The notes under the pieces: model-generated
Told to the model about the DNA's origin: nothing
Seen by the model: only the letters and a program-made list of their open reading frames with translations
The model's database searches: none
Made by a program: the position numbers and the translations under genes
Assembly (NCBI RefSeq): GCF_965227735.1
Contig: NZ_OZ245776.1
Location: forward strand, 5,270,001-5,334,000
Direction of reading: 5' to 3'
Origin: Larkinella sp965227735
GTDB lineage: Bacteria; Bacteroidota; Bacteroidia; Cytophagales; Spirosomataceae
DNA: 64,000 bases
Shown: positions 1 through 8,716 of the stretch, one piece after another
Numbering within the stretch: position 1 is the first letter of the stretch
Layout of the letters: the number at the start of each line of letters is the position of its first letter

Positions 1-1648
1 ACGTCAGGTCGAGTTTACCACCCAGCAACTGCCAGTTATAAATCAGGAAAGCCTGCAAGTTGGTGTTGAAACTCCGGTTTTTCGAGTACCGGGAAGCACC
101 GGGCGTGGCCCGGGTGAGCTGCGATTGCAAATCTTCCGGGAAATACACTTCCGCTTCCGTATTGACATAATCCAGACCGCCCTGGAGGGCCAGTTTCAGC
201 GTGCTGTTCGGTTTTTGCAGGAAGTATATGTTGCTGGTAAACGACTGAATAAACCGGTTGGTCATCTCGTCGTTGATCGTACGCTCGGCAATGGCAACCG
301 GGCTGTCGCCGGTGTAGCGGGACTGCGGGTAAACGCCGTTGACGGGCATCAACTGGGCATAATCAGGGGTATAGGCCAGGGTGTAGCCAATCGAAACGCC
401 CCGGTTGTCGTTCCCGCTGAAACTCCGCTGGGCGCCCGTCTGCATGTAGCTGGAACCAATCGAAAAATCGACCCATTTCGCCAGTTTGTGATCCACGTTC
501 AGGCGGATCGACTTGCGTTGAAAACCGGTTCCTTTTTGGATGCCGGTTTCGTCGTTCAAACCAGCCGCCATGTAAAATTTGGTTTTGTCGTTCCCGCCGG
601 AAACGCTCAGCCGGGTGTTCGTAATTTTGCCGGTATTGCCGTAAATGTATTTTTCGTAATCATACAGCTTGCCTTCGGCGGTGGCTTTCTGCCACAGGTC
701 GATTTCTGTTTTGCTGCCACTGCCCACGGTTCCGTTCCCAAAAACGTAGTCGAATTTGGTCTGTCCTTCCGGGCCAATGGGGTCCAGGCTAAAGCCTTCG
801 TAACCCAGCAGTTTGGTGGCCGACGAAAAGCCGACATCCTGACCGAAACTCACTTTGGTTTTACCCGCTTTCCCCTTTTTCGTGGTAATGATAATCACCC
901 CGGCATTGGCGCGGGTTCCGTAGATCGCGGCCGCACTGGGGCCTTTCAGGATTTCCATCGACTCAATGTCGGCGGGGTTGATGTCGGAAATCCGGTTGGG
1001 AGCCTGATCCTGGTTAGCGCCCGCCCCGCTGAACGAGCCGGAACCGGCCCCGGTGGCAAACTGGGAGTTGTTGACGAAAACGCCATCGATGACATACAGG
1101 GGTTCGGAACTCCCGTTGATGGATGAAACTCCGCGCAATTTTACGGAAATCCCACCGCCGGGCGCACCGCTGTTCTGCACAATGTTGGCCCCGACAATTT
1201 TACCGCTCATGGCGGCATCGAGGGTTACCGGGCGGGTTTTCCCGACCAGTTCGTCTGACGAAATCCGGGTGACGGCGTTGGCGGCATTGCTTCGTTTAAC
1301 GCTCGTGGCCAGACCCGAAACAATGACCTCGTCGAGGCTCTGGCTGGCTTCCGTCATCGTTACGTTGATGACATTGGAGGAGGCCGAAACGGGTGCTTCC
1401 TGGGTTAGAAAGCCAATGTAAGAAAAGACCAGCGTTTTGGTGCCGGCCGGTGCCAGCAGGGAATAATTTCCGTTGACGTCCGAAACGCTGCCTTTTGAAG
1501 AACCTTTGGCCACCACGTTGACACCAGGCAGGGGAGTGCCATCAGATGAACTGGTGATTTTTCCGGAAAGCGTTCGGTCTTGCGCCCAGGCTTTTCCGAG
1601 GCCGCTGACGACGATCCAGACCAGTAACAGAGAATAGATTTGCTTCAT
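1..1648 (-). CDS. SusC/RagA-family TonB-dependent outer membrane receptor, N-terminal part (cut by window edge)
   Basis: About 549 codons are visible from the ATG at 1648 and the frame stays open to base 1, so the C-terminal barrel lies outside. The start MKQIYSLLLVW...AWAQ is a signal peptide. It is followed by a carboxypeptidase-like (CarboxypepD_reg) domain with GTPLPGVNVVAKG, then a TonB plug with EPLYVIDGVFV, NPADIESMEILKGPSAAAIYG and GVIIITTKKG, all hallmarks of SusC/RagA. It has no STN domain, so it is probably not run by a FecR/sigma pair. Such proteins import oligosaccharides or peptides with a SusD lipoprotein; the partner should lie beyond base 1. The DUF6134 gene upstream is on the same strand but about 380 bp away, so co-transcription is unlikely. 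The substrate cannot be told. Confidence 0.93.
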   Translation of the reverse strand, partial: MKQIYSLLLVWIVVSGLGKAWAQDRTLSGKITSSSDGTPLPGVNVVAKGSSKGSVSDVNGNYSLLAPAGTKTLVFSYIGFLTQEAPVSASSNVINVTMTEASQSLDEVIVSGLATSVKRSNAANAVTRISSDELVGKTRPVTLDAAMSGKIVGANIVQNSGAPGGGISVKLRGVSSINGSSEPLYVIDGVFVNNSQFATGAGSGSFSGAGANQDQAPNRISDINPADIESMEILKGPSAAAIYGTRANAGVIIITTKKGKAGKTKVSFGQDVGFSSATKLLGYEGFSLDPIGPEGQTKFDYVFGNGTVGSGSKTEIDLWQKATAEGKLYDYEKYIYGNTGKITNTRLSVSGGNDKTKFYMAAGLNDETGIQKGTGFQRKSIRLNVDHKLAKWVDFSIGSSYMQTGAQRSFSGNDNRGVSIGYTLAYTPDYAQLMPVNGVYPQSRYTGDSPVAIAERTINDEMTNRFIQSFTSNIYFLQKPNSTLKLALQGGLDYVNTEAEVYFPEDLQSQLTRATPGASRYSKNRSFNTNLQAFLIYNWQLLGGKLDLT

Positions 1649-1876
1649 TATTGAATAGTTTGGGTTATAAAAAATGGAAGAAAGTAAGAATGGGTGTGTT
1701 GAGTACAGGCAATAGCAGTTCTGCGCTCCTCACGACAAGGAGACCGCACGACTGTTCAGAATGGGAAGAAAAAGGGCAGCAAACCGGGAAGTTTGCCGGA
1801 GATGGTTTTGGCCTGTTGGTTTTGTAAGGCGTCAGAAAAACTGACGATGCAATTATAGGTACTTATTCTTAAAGTG

Positions 1877-1911
1877 CAAATATTATTTTGATAATATTAA
1901 AATTGTCAAAA
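1877..1911 (-). promoter_or_regulatory. Possible Bacteroidota-type promoter for the SusC gene
   Basis: The gap 1649-2024 (376 bp) holds no gene and is AT-rich. On the minus strand TTTTG (1907-1911) is followed after 21 bases by TAATATTTG (1877-1885), close to the Bacteroidota -33/-7 pattern TTTG and TAnnTTTG, with one base too many in the -7 box. A small hairpin, CGTCAG/CTGACG around 1830-1851, lies downstream in the leader. The match is imperfect and the region is AT-rich, so chance is possible. Confidence 0.3.
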
Positions 1912-2024
1912 TATTTTGAAGATTATTGATGCAATTGTAAAATTAAATATTGTATATTTTCTATCTTTTTTATAATGTTTTGTCGAAAATAGGTGCTGGG
2001 TAATAAAATACTGCTATTGGGTAC

Positions 2025-2627
2025 TTATTCAATCGATCGTATTACAAAATTCTTGATCGGGTTCTTTTTGATGATCTTTACCAACTTTCCCTTTACGTAA
2101 AAGTACTCGTCTTCCCGGTCATCGATCCGAATGCGGTAACTTCCTTTTTTCGTGGGTTCGATGGTGGCGTAATCGCCGAAGTATTCCGCAAAAACCCGGG
2201 TGCGGCCCACCGGTTCTTCAAAATAAAGCCGCATGGTGGTAAAATCAATCGGGTTCGGTTCAATCGCTTTTCGTTCGTATTTATACTGCCTGACGTTGAT
2301 GTCGTAGTGGTCTTTTTTCCAGATAATGTCGGACTGGTAATTCCCGTGATTGGATAGCGCGTCGATGTCGGAATGCAGGAGCTGGCGGGAGGTCGGGTCG
2401 TGACGGGAAACGGTTTTGTAATACACTTTGATTTTTCCGAAAAACCAGAATTCAACGTCGCTGACCTGATCGTAGACCACGGAGCCGGGGCTGGTAATCT
2501 GGGCGACCGTCATTGTCCCGACGCGAAAACCGGCGATATCGATTTCGTATTTTTGATTTACCGTCTGGCAGAAACTTCGCGTGCAGGTCAGTATCAATAA
2601 GCCGGTAATGAAAAAAAACTGTAGCAC
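2025..2627 (-). CDS. DUF6134-family secreted protein of unknown function
   Basis: 200 residues with an N-terminal signal peptide (FFITGLLILTCTRSFCQ), so exported. The mature part is rich in beta strands and aromatic residues (YEIDIAGFRVGTMTV, VEFWFFGKIKVYYKT, MRLYFEEPVGRTRVFAEYFGDYATIE), the pattern of the DUF6134 proteins common in Cytophagales. These resemble DUF3108 proteins and may have a beta-barrel or lipocalin-like fold, but no reaction is known. It is divergent from the GH20 gene: 55 bp separate its ATG from the ATG at 2683, so the two share a short promoter region. The family call is from memory of sequence pattern. Confidence 0.7.
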   Translation of the reverse strand: MLQFFFITGLLILTCTRSFCQTVNQKYEIDIAGFRVGTMTVAQITSPGSVVYDQVSDVEFWFFGKIKVYYKTVSRHDPTSRQLLHSDIDALSNHGNYQSDIIWKKDHYDINVRQYKYERKAIEPNPIDFTTMRLYFEEPVGRTRVFAEYFGDYATIEPTKKGSYRIRIDDREDEYFYVKGKLVKIIKKNPIKNFVIRSIE

Positions 2628-2682
2628 GTTCGAACTGGTTTTGTGTACTTTTAACCGATTAAAAACTCAACTGCTTGTGTGT

Positions 2683-5037
2683 ATGCCTCGAATTGTTGGT
2701 CTGTGGCTGGGTTTGTTGCTGTCTTTTTCCGGCTTTACCCAGCCAGATCAAGCCCTTCAGATCATTCCCAAACCGGCCCAAACGGAACTACGGGATGGCC
2801 GGTTTGTTTTTAGCAACGAAACCACTGTCCGGTTTCCTCCGAACAACGCCGAACTGAAAACGCTGGCCGAAAATTTTATCCGGCAATTCCAGGCCGCTGC
2901 CGGGTTTTCACTGCGAACAGAAAACCGCCCCGCAGTGACGTCAACCGGCACTTTTCTGGCTTTTGTGCCGGTTCCTGACGCGAATCTGGGCGACGAAGGC
3001 TACCGGATTGACGTTACCGCCACTACTATAACGATTGAAGCGACCAAACCGGCTGGTTTTTTTTACGCCGTCCAATCCCTGTATCAACTTTTGCCGTCCG
3101 AAATCTTTGCTACAAAGCTAGTAAAACCATCGGTTAACTGGTCAATTCCGGCCTGTCGTATCGAGGACAAACCCCGCTACCGCTACCGGGGGCTGCACCT
3201 GGATGTCGCCCGGCATTTCTTCCCGGTTTCGTTCATCAAAAAATACATCGACCTGCTGGCTCTGCATAAATTCAACACGTTTCACTGGCACCTGACCGAC
3301 GATCAGGGCTGGCGGATCGAGATAAAAAAATACCCCAAATTAACTCAGGTCGGTAGTCGGCGGAAGGAAACCCTGATTGGCCACTATTATGAATCAGATC
3401 CACAACAGTTTGACGGGCAATCGTACGGCGGTTTCTATACGCAGGATGAAGTGCGTGAAGTGGTGCGGTATGCGAAATCCAAATATGTAACTATTATTCC
3501 TGAAATAGAAATGCCGGGTCACGCCCTGGCCATTTTAGCGGCTTATCCGGAGTTCGGTTGTTCTGGCGGGCCCTACGAAACCGCCACCAAATGGGGCATT
3601 TTCACGGACGTTCTGTGTCCCTACGACCGGACGTTTACTTTTCTGCAAGACGTTCTGACGGAAGTAATGACGCTATTTCCCGGCCCCTATATTCACATCG
3701 GTGGTGATGAATGCCCTAAAATTTCCTGGCAAAAAAGCCCGTTTTGCCAGAATCTGATGAAGAAGCTCAAGCTGAAAAATGAGAACCAGTTGCAGAGTTA
3801 TTTTATTTCCAGAATCGATAAGTGGGTGACATCCAAAGGCTGGAAAACCATTGGCTGGGATGAGATTCTGGAAGGGAACAGTCCAGCCATTCGGGTGTCG
3901 CCGGGTGCAACCGTCATGAGCTGGCGCGGCATCGAGGGCGGTTTAAGAGCCGCCCGGCAGAACCACGATGTGATCATGACACCCGGTAACTTTCTGTATC
4001 TGGATCATTACCAGGCCGATCGGTCGCAGGAACCGCTGGCTTTTGGCCGGTTCACGCCCCTCGAAAAAACGTATTCCTATGACCCGACGCCGGTAGATTT
4101 GCCCGTAGCGGCTCAAAAACACCTCATTGGCGCACAGGCCAACGTCTGGACTGAATACCTCAAAACCGCCGATCAGGTCGAGTATATGGTCTGGCCGCGG
4201 GCGGCTGCCGTGGCTGAAGTGGTATGGACGCCCCTCGATCAGAAGAACTGGCCGGACTTCACCCGCCGATTGCCGGCTCTCTTCAAGCGACTGGATGCGC
4301 TGGGCGTTTCGTATTCCCGCGCCTATTACGATGTGGTAGCCGAAGCCCATCCGCAGCCGGATGGAACGTTGCAGGTTTCGCTTACTACCCAGGAAGAAAC
4401 CGCCGAAATCCGGTATTCGACCGATGGCTCGACGCCCACAGCCCAATCCGTCCGGTATGATCACCCGTTGAACCTGACAAAACCCACGACGGTGAAAACC
4501 GTTGCGGTAAAAAAAGGTGTGGTCATTGGCGACGTACAAGCGTGGGATTTTGCGGTTTCAAAAGCGACCGGCAAATCGATCCAATTCGCTGCGGTTCCAA
4601 CAAGACCTAAAAACGTAGACCCGGCATTATTGATCGACGGACGCTACGGAACCACCATTGGGTATCTGGAGGAAATGCAAAACGTGGCCGGTGTGAAAAC
4701 CGCCGACCTGACCGCCACCCTGGATCTGGCCGAACCGCAGTCGATTCAACTGGTAACGATTGGATTGGTGAAAGCTACTGCCGGGGCCATTCTGCTGCCC
4801 AAACAGGTCGATGTGGCGGTTTCGGACGATGGCCGAACGTTCCAGACGGTCAAAACCGTTTCGATGGATCCAATGGAACGCGGCAAAAAGGCCATCATCC
4901 GCCAGACTCTCACCTTCGAACCGGTGAGGTGTCGGTATGTGCGGATTATAGCCCGAAATGTAGGAAAAGTACCATCCACCATGACCCAGGCGGGCAAAGA
5001 TGCCTGGGTCATGGTGGATGAAATAACGGTGGAGTAA
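2683..5037 (+). CDS. GH20 beta-N-acetylhexosaminidase, secreted
   Basis: Removes terminal GlcNAc or GalNAc from glycans or chitin fragments. I place the start at the ATG at 2683 because MPRIVGLWLGLLLSFSGFTQ is then a clean signal peptide; a longer frame from 2581 would overlap the divergent DUF6134 gene. From there 784 residues. Order: GH20 N-terminal alpha/beta domain (about 20-150), TIM barrel (about 155-510), chitobiase-like C-terminal domain (IRYSTDGSTPT, near 600) and a discoidin-like beta-sandwich to the end. The motif HIGGDE carries the catalytic Asp342-Glu343 pair used in substrate-assisted hydrolysis. RGLHLDVARHF and HWHLTDDQGWRIEIKKYP are further family blocks. All key residues are present, so activity is expected. 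It converges on the cytochrome c gene 8 bp away. Confidence 0.95.
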   Translation: MPRIVGLWLGLLLSFSGFTQPDQALQIIPKPAQTELRDGRFVFSNETTVRFPPNNAELKTLAENFIRQFQAAAGFSLRTENRPAVTSTGTFLAFVPVPDANLGDEGYRIDVTATTITIEATKPAGFFYAVQSLYQLLPSEIFATKLVKPSVNWSIPACRIEDKPRYRYRGLHLDVARHFFPVSFIKKYIDLLALHKFNTFHWHLTDDQGWRIEIKKYPKLTQVGSRRKETLIGHYYESDPQQFDGQSYGGFYTQDEVREVVRYAKSKYVTIIPEIEMPGHALAILAAYPEFGCSGGPYETATKWGIFTDVLCPYDRTFTFLQDVLTEVMTLFPGPYIHIGGDECPKISWQKSPFCQNLMKKLKLKNENQLQSYFISRIDKWVTSKGWKTIGWDEILEGNSPAIRVSPGATVMSWRGIEGGLRAARQNHDVIMTPGNFLYLDHYQADRSQEPLAFGRFTPLEKTYSYDPTPVDLPVAAQKHLIGAQANVWTEYLKTADQVEYMVWPRAAAVAEVVWTPLDQKNWPDFTRRLPALFKRLDALGVSYSRAYYDVVAEAHPQPDGTLQVSLTTQEETAEIRYSTDGSTPTAQSVRYDHPLNLTKPTTVKTVAVKKGVVIGDVQAWDFAVSKATGKSIQFAAVPTRPKNVDPALLIDGRYGTTIGYLEEMQNVAGVKTADLTATLDLAEPQSIQLVTIGLVKATAGAILLPKQVDVAVSDDGRTFQTVKTVSMDPMERGKKAIIRQTLTFEPVRCRYVRIIARNVGKVPSTMTQAGKDAWVMVDEITVE
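4974..5019. terminator. Perfect 18-bp inverted repeat inside the 3' end of the GH20 gene
   Basis: Arms 4974-4991 and 5002-5019 are exact reverse complements with a 10-base loop. The hairpin lies in codons just before the stop at 5037. No run of T follows on either strand, so it is not a standard intrinsic terminator, but the two convergent genes leave only 8 bp between them and this is the only hairpin near their ends. A role in ending or protecting both messages is an inference. Confidence 0.45.
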
Positions 5038-5045
5038 GCCCGGGT

Positions 5046-6020
5046 TTAGTTGCTGGCGAGGGCTTCTTTCTCTTTGCCGGCAACGTCGTTTTTGATTTTA
5101 GGAACCGTTTTCAGGTACTCATAAATCGCTCCCACTTCGTAGTCGGTCATCTGGTGCGGAAACATTGGCGACCGAATCAGGCTGCCATCCGGCCGCACAC
5201 AGGCTTTGACCGCCCGAATGAACTGCTCTTTCGTGTATTTTTTGCCAATCCCGGTTTCTTCATCAAAGGTTAAATTGGCCGTAAAGATGGGTTTGCCATC
5301 GGGGGTTTTCATCTCGTTTCCACCGCCGTAATACCCCGCTGACAACTCGGGATTCAGGGGATTTTGTTTGGTGAAATCGGCCGAATGGCAGGCATAGCAG
5401 GTTCCCAAACCGTCGGCTACGTAACGCCCAAATGCCACTTCGTCGGTGCTATCCGGAATCACAATGGTCGTTTCAGGGTAGGGGAGCGGTTTGATGACGG
5501 TGTTGGCCAGCAGCTTGGTGAATAGCGAAAAGTCCGATGGAGGAGCTTCCTGGCCGGAGGCTTGAACCGGAGCGGCATCGGACCGCAGCCAGACCACGAC
5601 CGATTGCAGGTCTTCGTCGGCCATTGTCGCAAATTTCGGCATAATTCCGGCGAAGGTGCCGTTTTTACGAACGCCTGTTCGCAAAAAATAGAGCAGTTCT
5701 CCATCGGTCCAGTTGCCAATTCCGACGGTTTTGTCCTGCGTAATGTTCATGGAGTAAATGGTCCCGAACAGCCCGGGAAGGTCGTTCATGTGTCGGCCTG
5801 TGAGTCGGTTATCGGCGCCGGAATGGCAGGCAATGCAGTGCATCTGGGCAATTTTGGCGCCCCGTTCCAGCCGGGCCGGGGTAGCTTCGATGTTCATTTC
5901 CTGAACAACGGGTGGATCGTAGGTGGGAATGCCACGGACGGCAACGAAACTGACGAAGCCCAGCAAGCCAACGACGACAAAACCGACTATAATCAATACG
6001 ATGCGCAGTACTTTTTTCAT
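5046..6020 (-). CDS. Diheme c-type cytochrome, membrane-anchored
   Basis: I take the ATG at 6020, giving 324 residues that begin MKKVLRIVLIIVGFVVV, a membrane anchor or uncleaved signal; an upstream extension to 6143 would put 41 unlikely residues before it. Two heme c motifs are visible: CIACH (62-66) and CYACH (208-212), each in a mono-heme cytochrome c domain. Likely axial methionines include those in GIMPKFATM and RSPMFPHQM. Similar proteins pass electrons from periplasmic dehydrogenases to the respiratory chain. No dehydrogenase gene adjoins it, so the partner is unknown. Transcribed alone, towards GH20. Confidence 0.88.
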   Translation of the reverse strand: MKKVLRIVLIIVGFVVVGLLGFVSFVAVRGIPTYDPPVVQEMNIEATPARLERGAKIAQMHCIACHSGADNRLTGRHMNDLPGLFGTIYSMNITQDKTVGIGNWTDGELLYFLRTGVRKNGTFAGIMPKFATMADEDLQSVVVWLRSDAAPVQASGQEAPPSDFSLFTKLLANTVIKPLPYPETTIVIPDSTDEVAFGRYVADGLGTCYACHSADFTKQNPLNPELSAGYYGGGNEMKTPDGKPIFTANLTFDEETGIGKKYTKEQFIRAVKACVRPDGSLIRSPMFPHQMTDYEVGAIYEYLKTVPKIKNDVAGKEKEALASN

Positions 6021-6226
6021 ACAAAGCGGAATTAACGAGAAGTATTTGAGTTTACAGACACAAATTAAGCGGGTGCAAGTGGGTTTGGTGGTGTCGGAAT
6101 GCGTCAAAAAAGCAACATTTGCCGACAGAAACCGACCGTTCAATCGAAAGGTAAAAACCGCATTTTAACGCGTTGAAGCAAGCGGATCGGTCGTTTTGAT
6201 GACCTGAAACTTGTTTTTCAGACCGG

Positions 6227-6260
6227 TTTTGCCGAATCGCAGTTTTTTTCTTTATCTTCC
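6227..6260 (+). promoter_or_regulatory. Possible promoter of the amino acid permease gene
   Basis: TTTTG (6227-6231), 21 bases, then TATCTTCC (6253-6260), which fits the Bacteroidota TTTG/TAnnTTTG layout with two mismatches in the -7 box. It sits 32 bp before the ATG at 6293. Weak evidence. Confidence 0.25.
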
Positions 6261-6292
6261 GATTCCAACCTTTTCAAGCTCAAAACCCCTGT

Positions 6293-7756
6293 ATGTCTGA
6301 TTACGCAAACCCGTTAACCGAAGAGAAAACCGAATTAAAACGCTCGCTGGGGTTCGTCGATGCCACCCTGCTCGTATCGGGGTCGATGATTGGTTCCGGT
6401 ATTTTTATCGTTAGCGCCGACATGTCCCGCAACGTCGGATCGGCGGGTTGGTTGCTGTTACTCTGGGTGTTGACGGGCGTCATTACCGTGACGGCGGCTT
6501 TGAGTTACGGCGAACTGGCCGGTATGATGCCTAAAGCGGGCGGACAGTTCGTGTACATCCAGCGGGCGTATGGCTCACTGCTTGGATTTGTGTATGGCTG
6601 GACGGTTTTTGCCGTGATTCAAACGGGAACCATTGCCGCCGTTGCGGTGGCCTTTACCAAGTTTACGGCGGTTTTTATTCCGGCCTTGAATCCGGAAAAT
6701 ATCCTGTTCAATGTCGGCAGCTTTCCCATCAAGGCGTCGGCGCTCTTTGCCATTGGCAGTGTGGTGTTGCTAACCTGGATCAACAGCCAGGGTATTCAAA
6801 GTGGGAAGCTGATTCAGAACGTCTTCACATCAGCCAAACTGCTGGCTCTCCTGGGTTTGATTGTGGTGGGCATCGGCGTTGGATCAAAAACCGGAACGCT
6901 CTCGGCGAACTTCCAGAATGCCTGGGCGGCCACCCAAACGACAGCCGATGGCTCCGTAGTGTCGCTCGGCGGCATGGCGTTGCTGCTGGCGCTGGGCGTG
7001 TCGATGATCGGGTCGCTTTTCTCGGCCGATTCGTGGAATAACGTGACGTTCATTGCCGGCGAAATCCGGAATCCGCGCCGGAATATTCCCCTGAGTTTGT
7101 TCGTGGGAACGCTGATGGTAACCACCATTTATGTGCTGGCCAATATTGCCTATCTCTCGCTGCTGCCCTTGCAGGGATCGCCCAATGCCGCCGATGTGGT
7201 GGGCCGGGGCATTCAGTTTGCTTCCTACGACCGCGTGGCCACGGCTTCGGTTTCGCTGATTTTCGGGGATGTGGCCGTGGCCATTATGGCGGTTTTAATC
7301 ATGGTATCAACCTTCGGCTGCAACAACGGCCTGATTCTGTCGGGTGCGCGGCTCTATTACGCCATGGCGAAAGAAGGTCTCTTTCTAAAAACCGCATCCC
7401 AACTCAACAAGAATTCCGTCCCCGGTATCGCGCTTTGGTTACAGTGTGGCTGGGCATCAATCCTTTGTCTGTCAGGTACGTACGGTGATTTACTGGACTA
7501 CTGCACCTTCACCTCGCTGGTGTTCTACATCATTACCATCGGCGGCCTTTTTCTGCTCCGTCGCAAAGAACCCAATGCCGAGCGACCCTACAAAGCCTTT
7601 GGGTATCCGCTGGTTCCGGCGCTCTACATCGTGGCCGGGGTGACCATCTGCCTGATTCTGCTGAAAGAAAAAACATTCAATACCGGTATGGGACTGTTAA
7701 TTGCCGGTCTGGGCGTCCCGATTTATTTCATGACCTCACGCGGGCGGAAGAATTAA
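6293..7756 (+). CDS. APC-superfamily amino acid permease
   Basis: 487 residues with about 12 hydrophobic helices. The first helix contains GSMIGSGIFIVSADM, the classic APC glycine-rich motif in TM1 that contacts the amino acid backbone, followed by GELAGMMPKAGGQFVYI and GWTVFAVIQTGTIAAVAVA. The ending RRKEPNAERPYKAFGYPLVPALYI is typical of the LAT/YfnA-like branch. It should move amino acids across the inner membrane by exchange or cation symport; the substrate cannot be told. Tandem with the LytTR regulator, 118 bp downstream, but co-transcription is uncertain. Confidence 0.93.
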   Translation: MSDYANPLTEEKTELKRSLGFVDATLLVSGSMIGSGIFIVSADMSRNVGSAGWLLLLWVLTGVITVTAALSYGELAGMMPKAGGQFVYIQRAYGSLLGFVYGWTVFAVIQTGTIAAVAVAFTKFTAVFIPALNPENILFNVGSFPIKASALFAIGSVVLLTWINSQGIQSGKLIQNVFTSAKLLALLGLIVVGIGVGSKTGTLSANFQNAWAATQTTADGSVVSLGGMALLLALGVSMIGSLFSADSWNNVTFIAGEIRNPRRNIPLSLFVGTLMVTTIYVLANIAYLSLLPLQGSPNAADVVGRGIQFASYDRVATASVSLIFGDVAVAIMAVLIMVSTFGCNNGLILSGARLYYAMAKEGLFLKTASQLNKNSVPGIALWLQCGWASILCLSGTYGDLLDYCTFTSLVFYIITIGGLFLLRRKEPNAERPYKAFGYPLVPALYIVAGVTICLILLKEKTFNTGMGLLIAGLGVPIYFMTSRGRKN

Positions 7757-7874
7757 GGCTGCGGCACAATTCCTGCACCGGTTTTCGCAATACACCCATC
7801 AGAAAAAGCATTTCGGTCAGGATTCTTTTTAGAAATTGGCCGAAATGCCATTACTTGCTGTTGTTTCCTGAAAA

Positions 7875-8666
7875 ATGACTCTGATGAAGGTATTGATTGT
7901 TGAAGATGAGGATCTGGCAGTGCGCAAGTTGCGGAAACTGGTGCAGGAAGTCGATCCGACGCTCGAGGTGGCGGGTATAACGGCCAGCATTGAAGATACC
8001 GTTGGCTGGCTCAAAACAAACCCGGCACCCGACCTGATTTTTATGGATATTGAACTGGCCGATGGGCAGAGCTTCGAGATATTCGAGCAGGTGGAGGTGA
8101 ACAGCACGGTTATTTTTACGACCTCCTACGACGAATATGCCCTTCAGGCTTTCAAAGTCAACAGCATCGACTATCTGCTGAAACCAATTCAAAAGGATGA
8201 TTTACAGCGCAGTCTGAAAAAATTCCGGGATTTGAAAGTTCGGCGGCAGGAAGCGAATGCCCAATCCGCCCCGGCTTTTAATTTGGATAAACTTCTGCGT
8301 GAACTGCAATTGCAACAGCCGAAAGAATACCGGCGACGGTTTCTGGTGCGGCTCGGGCAGCGGCTGCTTTCGATTGAGGTGCAGGACATCGCTTTTTTCT
8401 TTACCGACGAACGGTTCAGCTTTTTCAAAACCTGGAATAATCAGAAATACCTGATCGACTACACCCTCGACGAACTGGAGGATGCGCTGGATCCCGGCAT
8501 GTTTTTCCGCATCAACCGGGGCGTCATCGTTACCCACAGCACGGTTGAACAGATTCAGCCGTATTTCGGAAACCGCCTGTCTCTTACGCTAAAACCAGTA
8601 TTCGAAAAAGAAGCCATCGTCAGCCGCGAGAAGGTAAGTGATTTCAAGGTCTGGATGGGCAAATAA
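7875..8666 (+). CDS. LytTR-family response regulator
   Basis: 263 residues. The receiver domain (about 1-125) has the acidic pair EDED, phospho-acceptor Asp58 in LIFMDIE, the Thr of VIFTTSY and the Lys of LLKPI. The C-terminal LytTR DNA-binding domain (about 155-260) contains DIAFFFTDERFSFF and FFRINRGVIVTHSTVEQI. ATG codons at 7875 and 7884 (MKVLIVEDED) are both possible; the second gives the more usual N-terminus. No histidine kinase gene adjoins it, so it is an orphan here; its kinase or a small-molecule input must lie elsewhere. Targets are unknown. Confidence 0.92.
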   Translation: MTLMKVLIVEDEDLAVRKLRKLVQEVDPTLEVAGITASIEDTVGWLKTNPAPDLIFMDIELADGQSFEIFEQVEVNSTVIFTTSYDEYALQAFKVNSIDYLLKPIQKDDLQRSLKKFRDLKVRRQEANAQSAPAFNLDKLLRELQLQQPKEYRRRFLVRLGQRLLSIEVQDIAFFFTDERFSFFKTWNNQKYLIDYTLDELEDALDPGMFFRINRGVIVTHSTVEQIQPYFGNRLSLTLKPVFEKEAIVSREKVSDFKVWMGK

Positions 8667-8716
8667 TAAACCTTGCAGCCAGAGTAGCCGTTTACTAATC
8701 AAACGACTGCTCATCA

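Noticed and set aside
125..1126. Long plus-strand reading frame of 333 codons
   Set aside because: It is the antisense of the SusC plug and barrel and has no family features; the minus frame is continuous and conserved.
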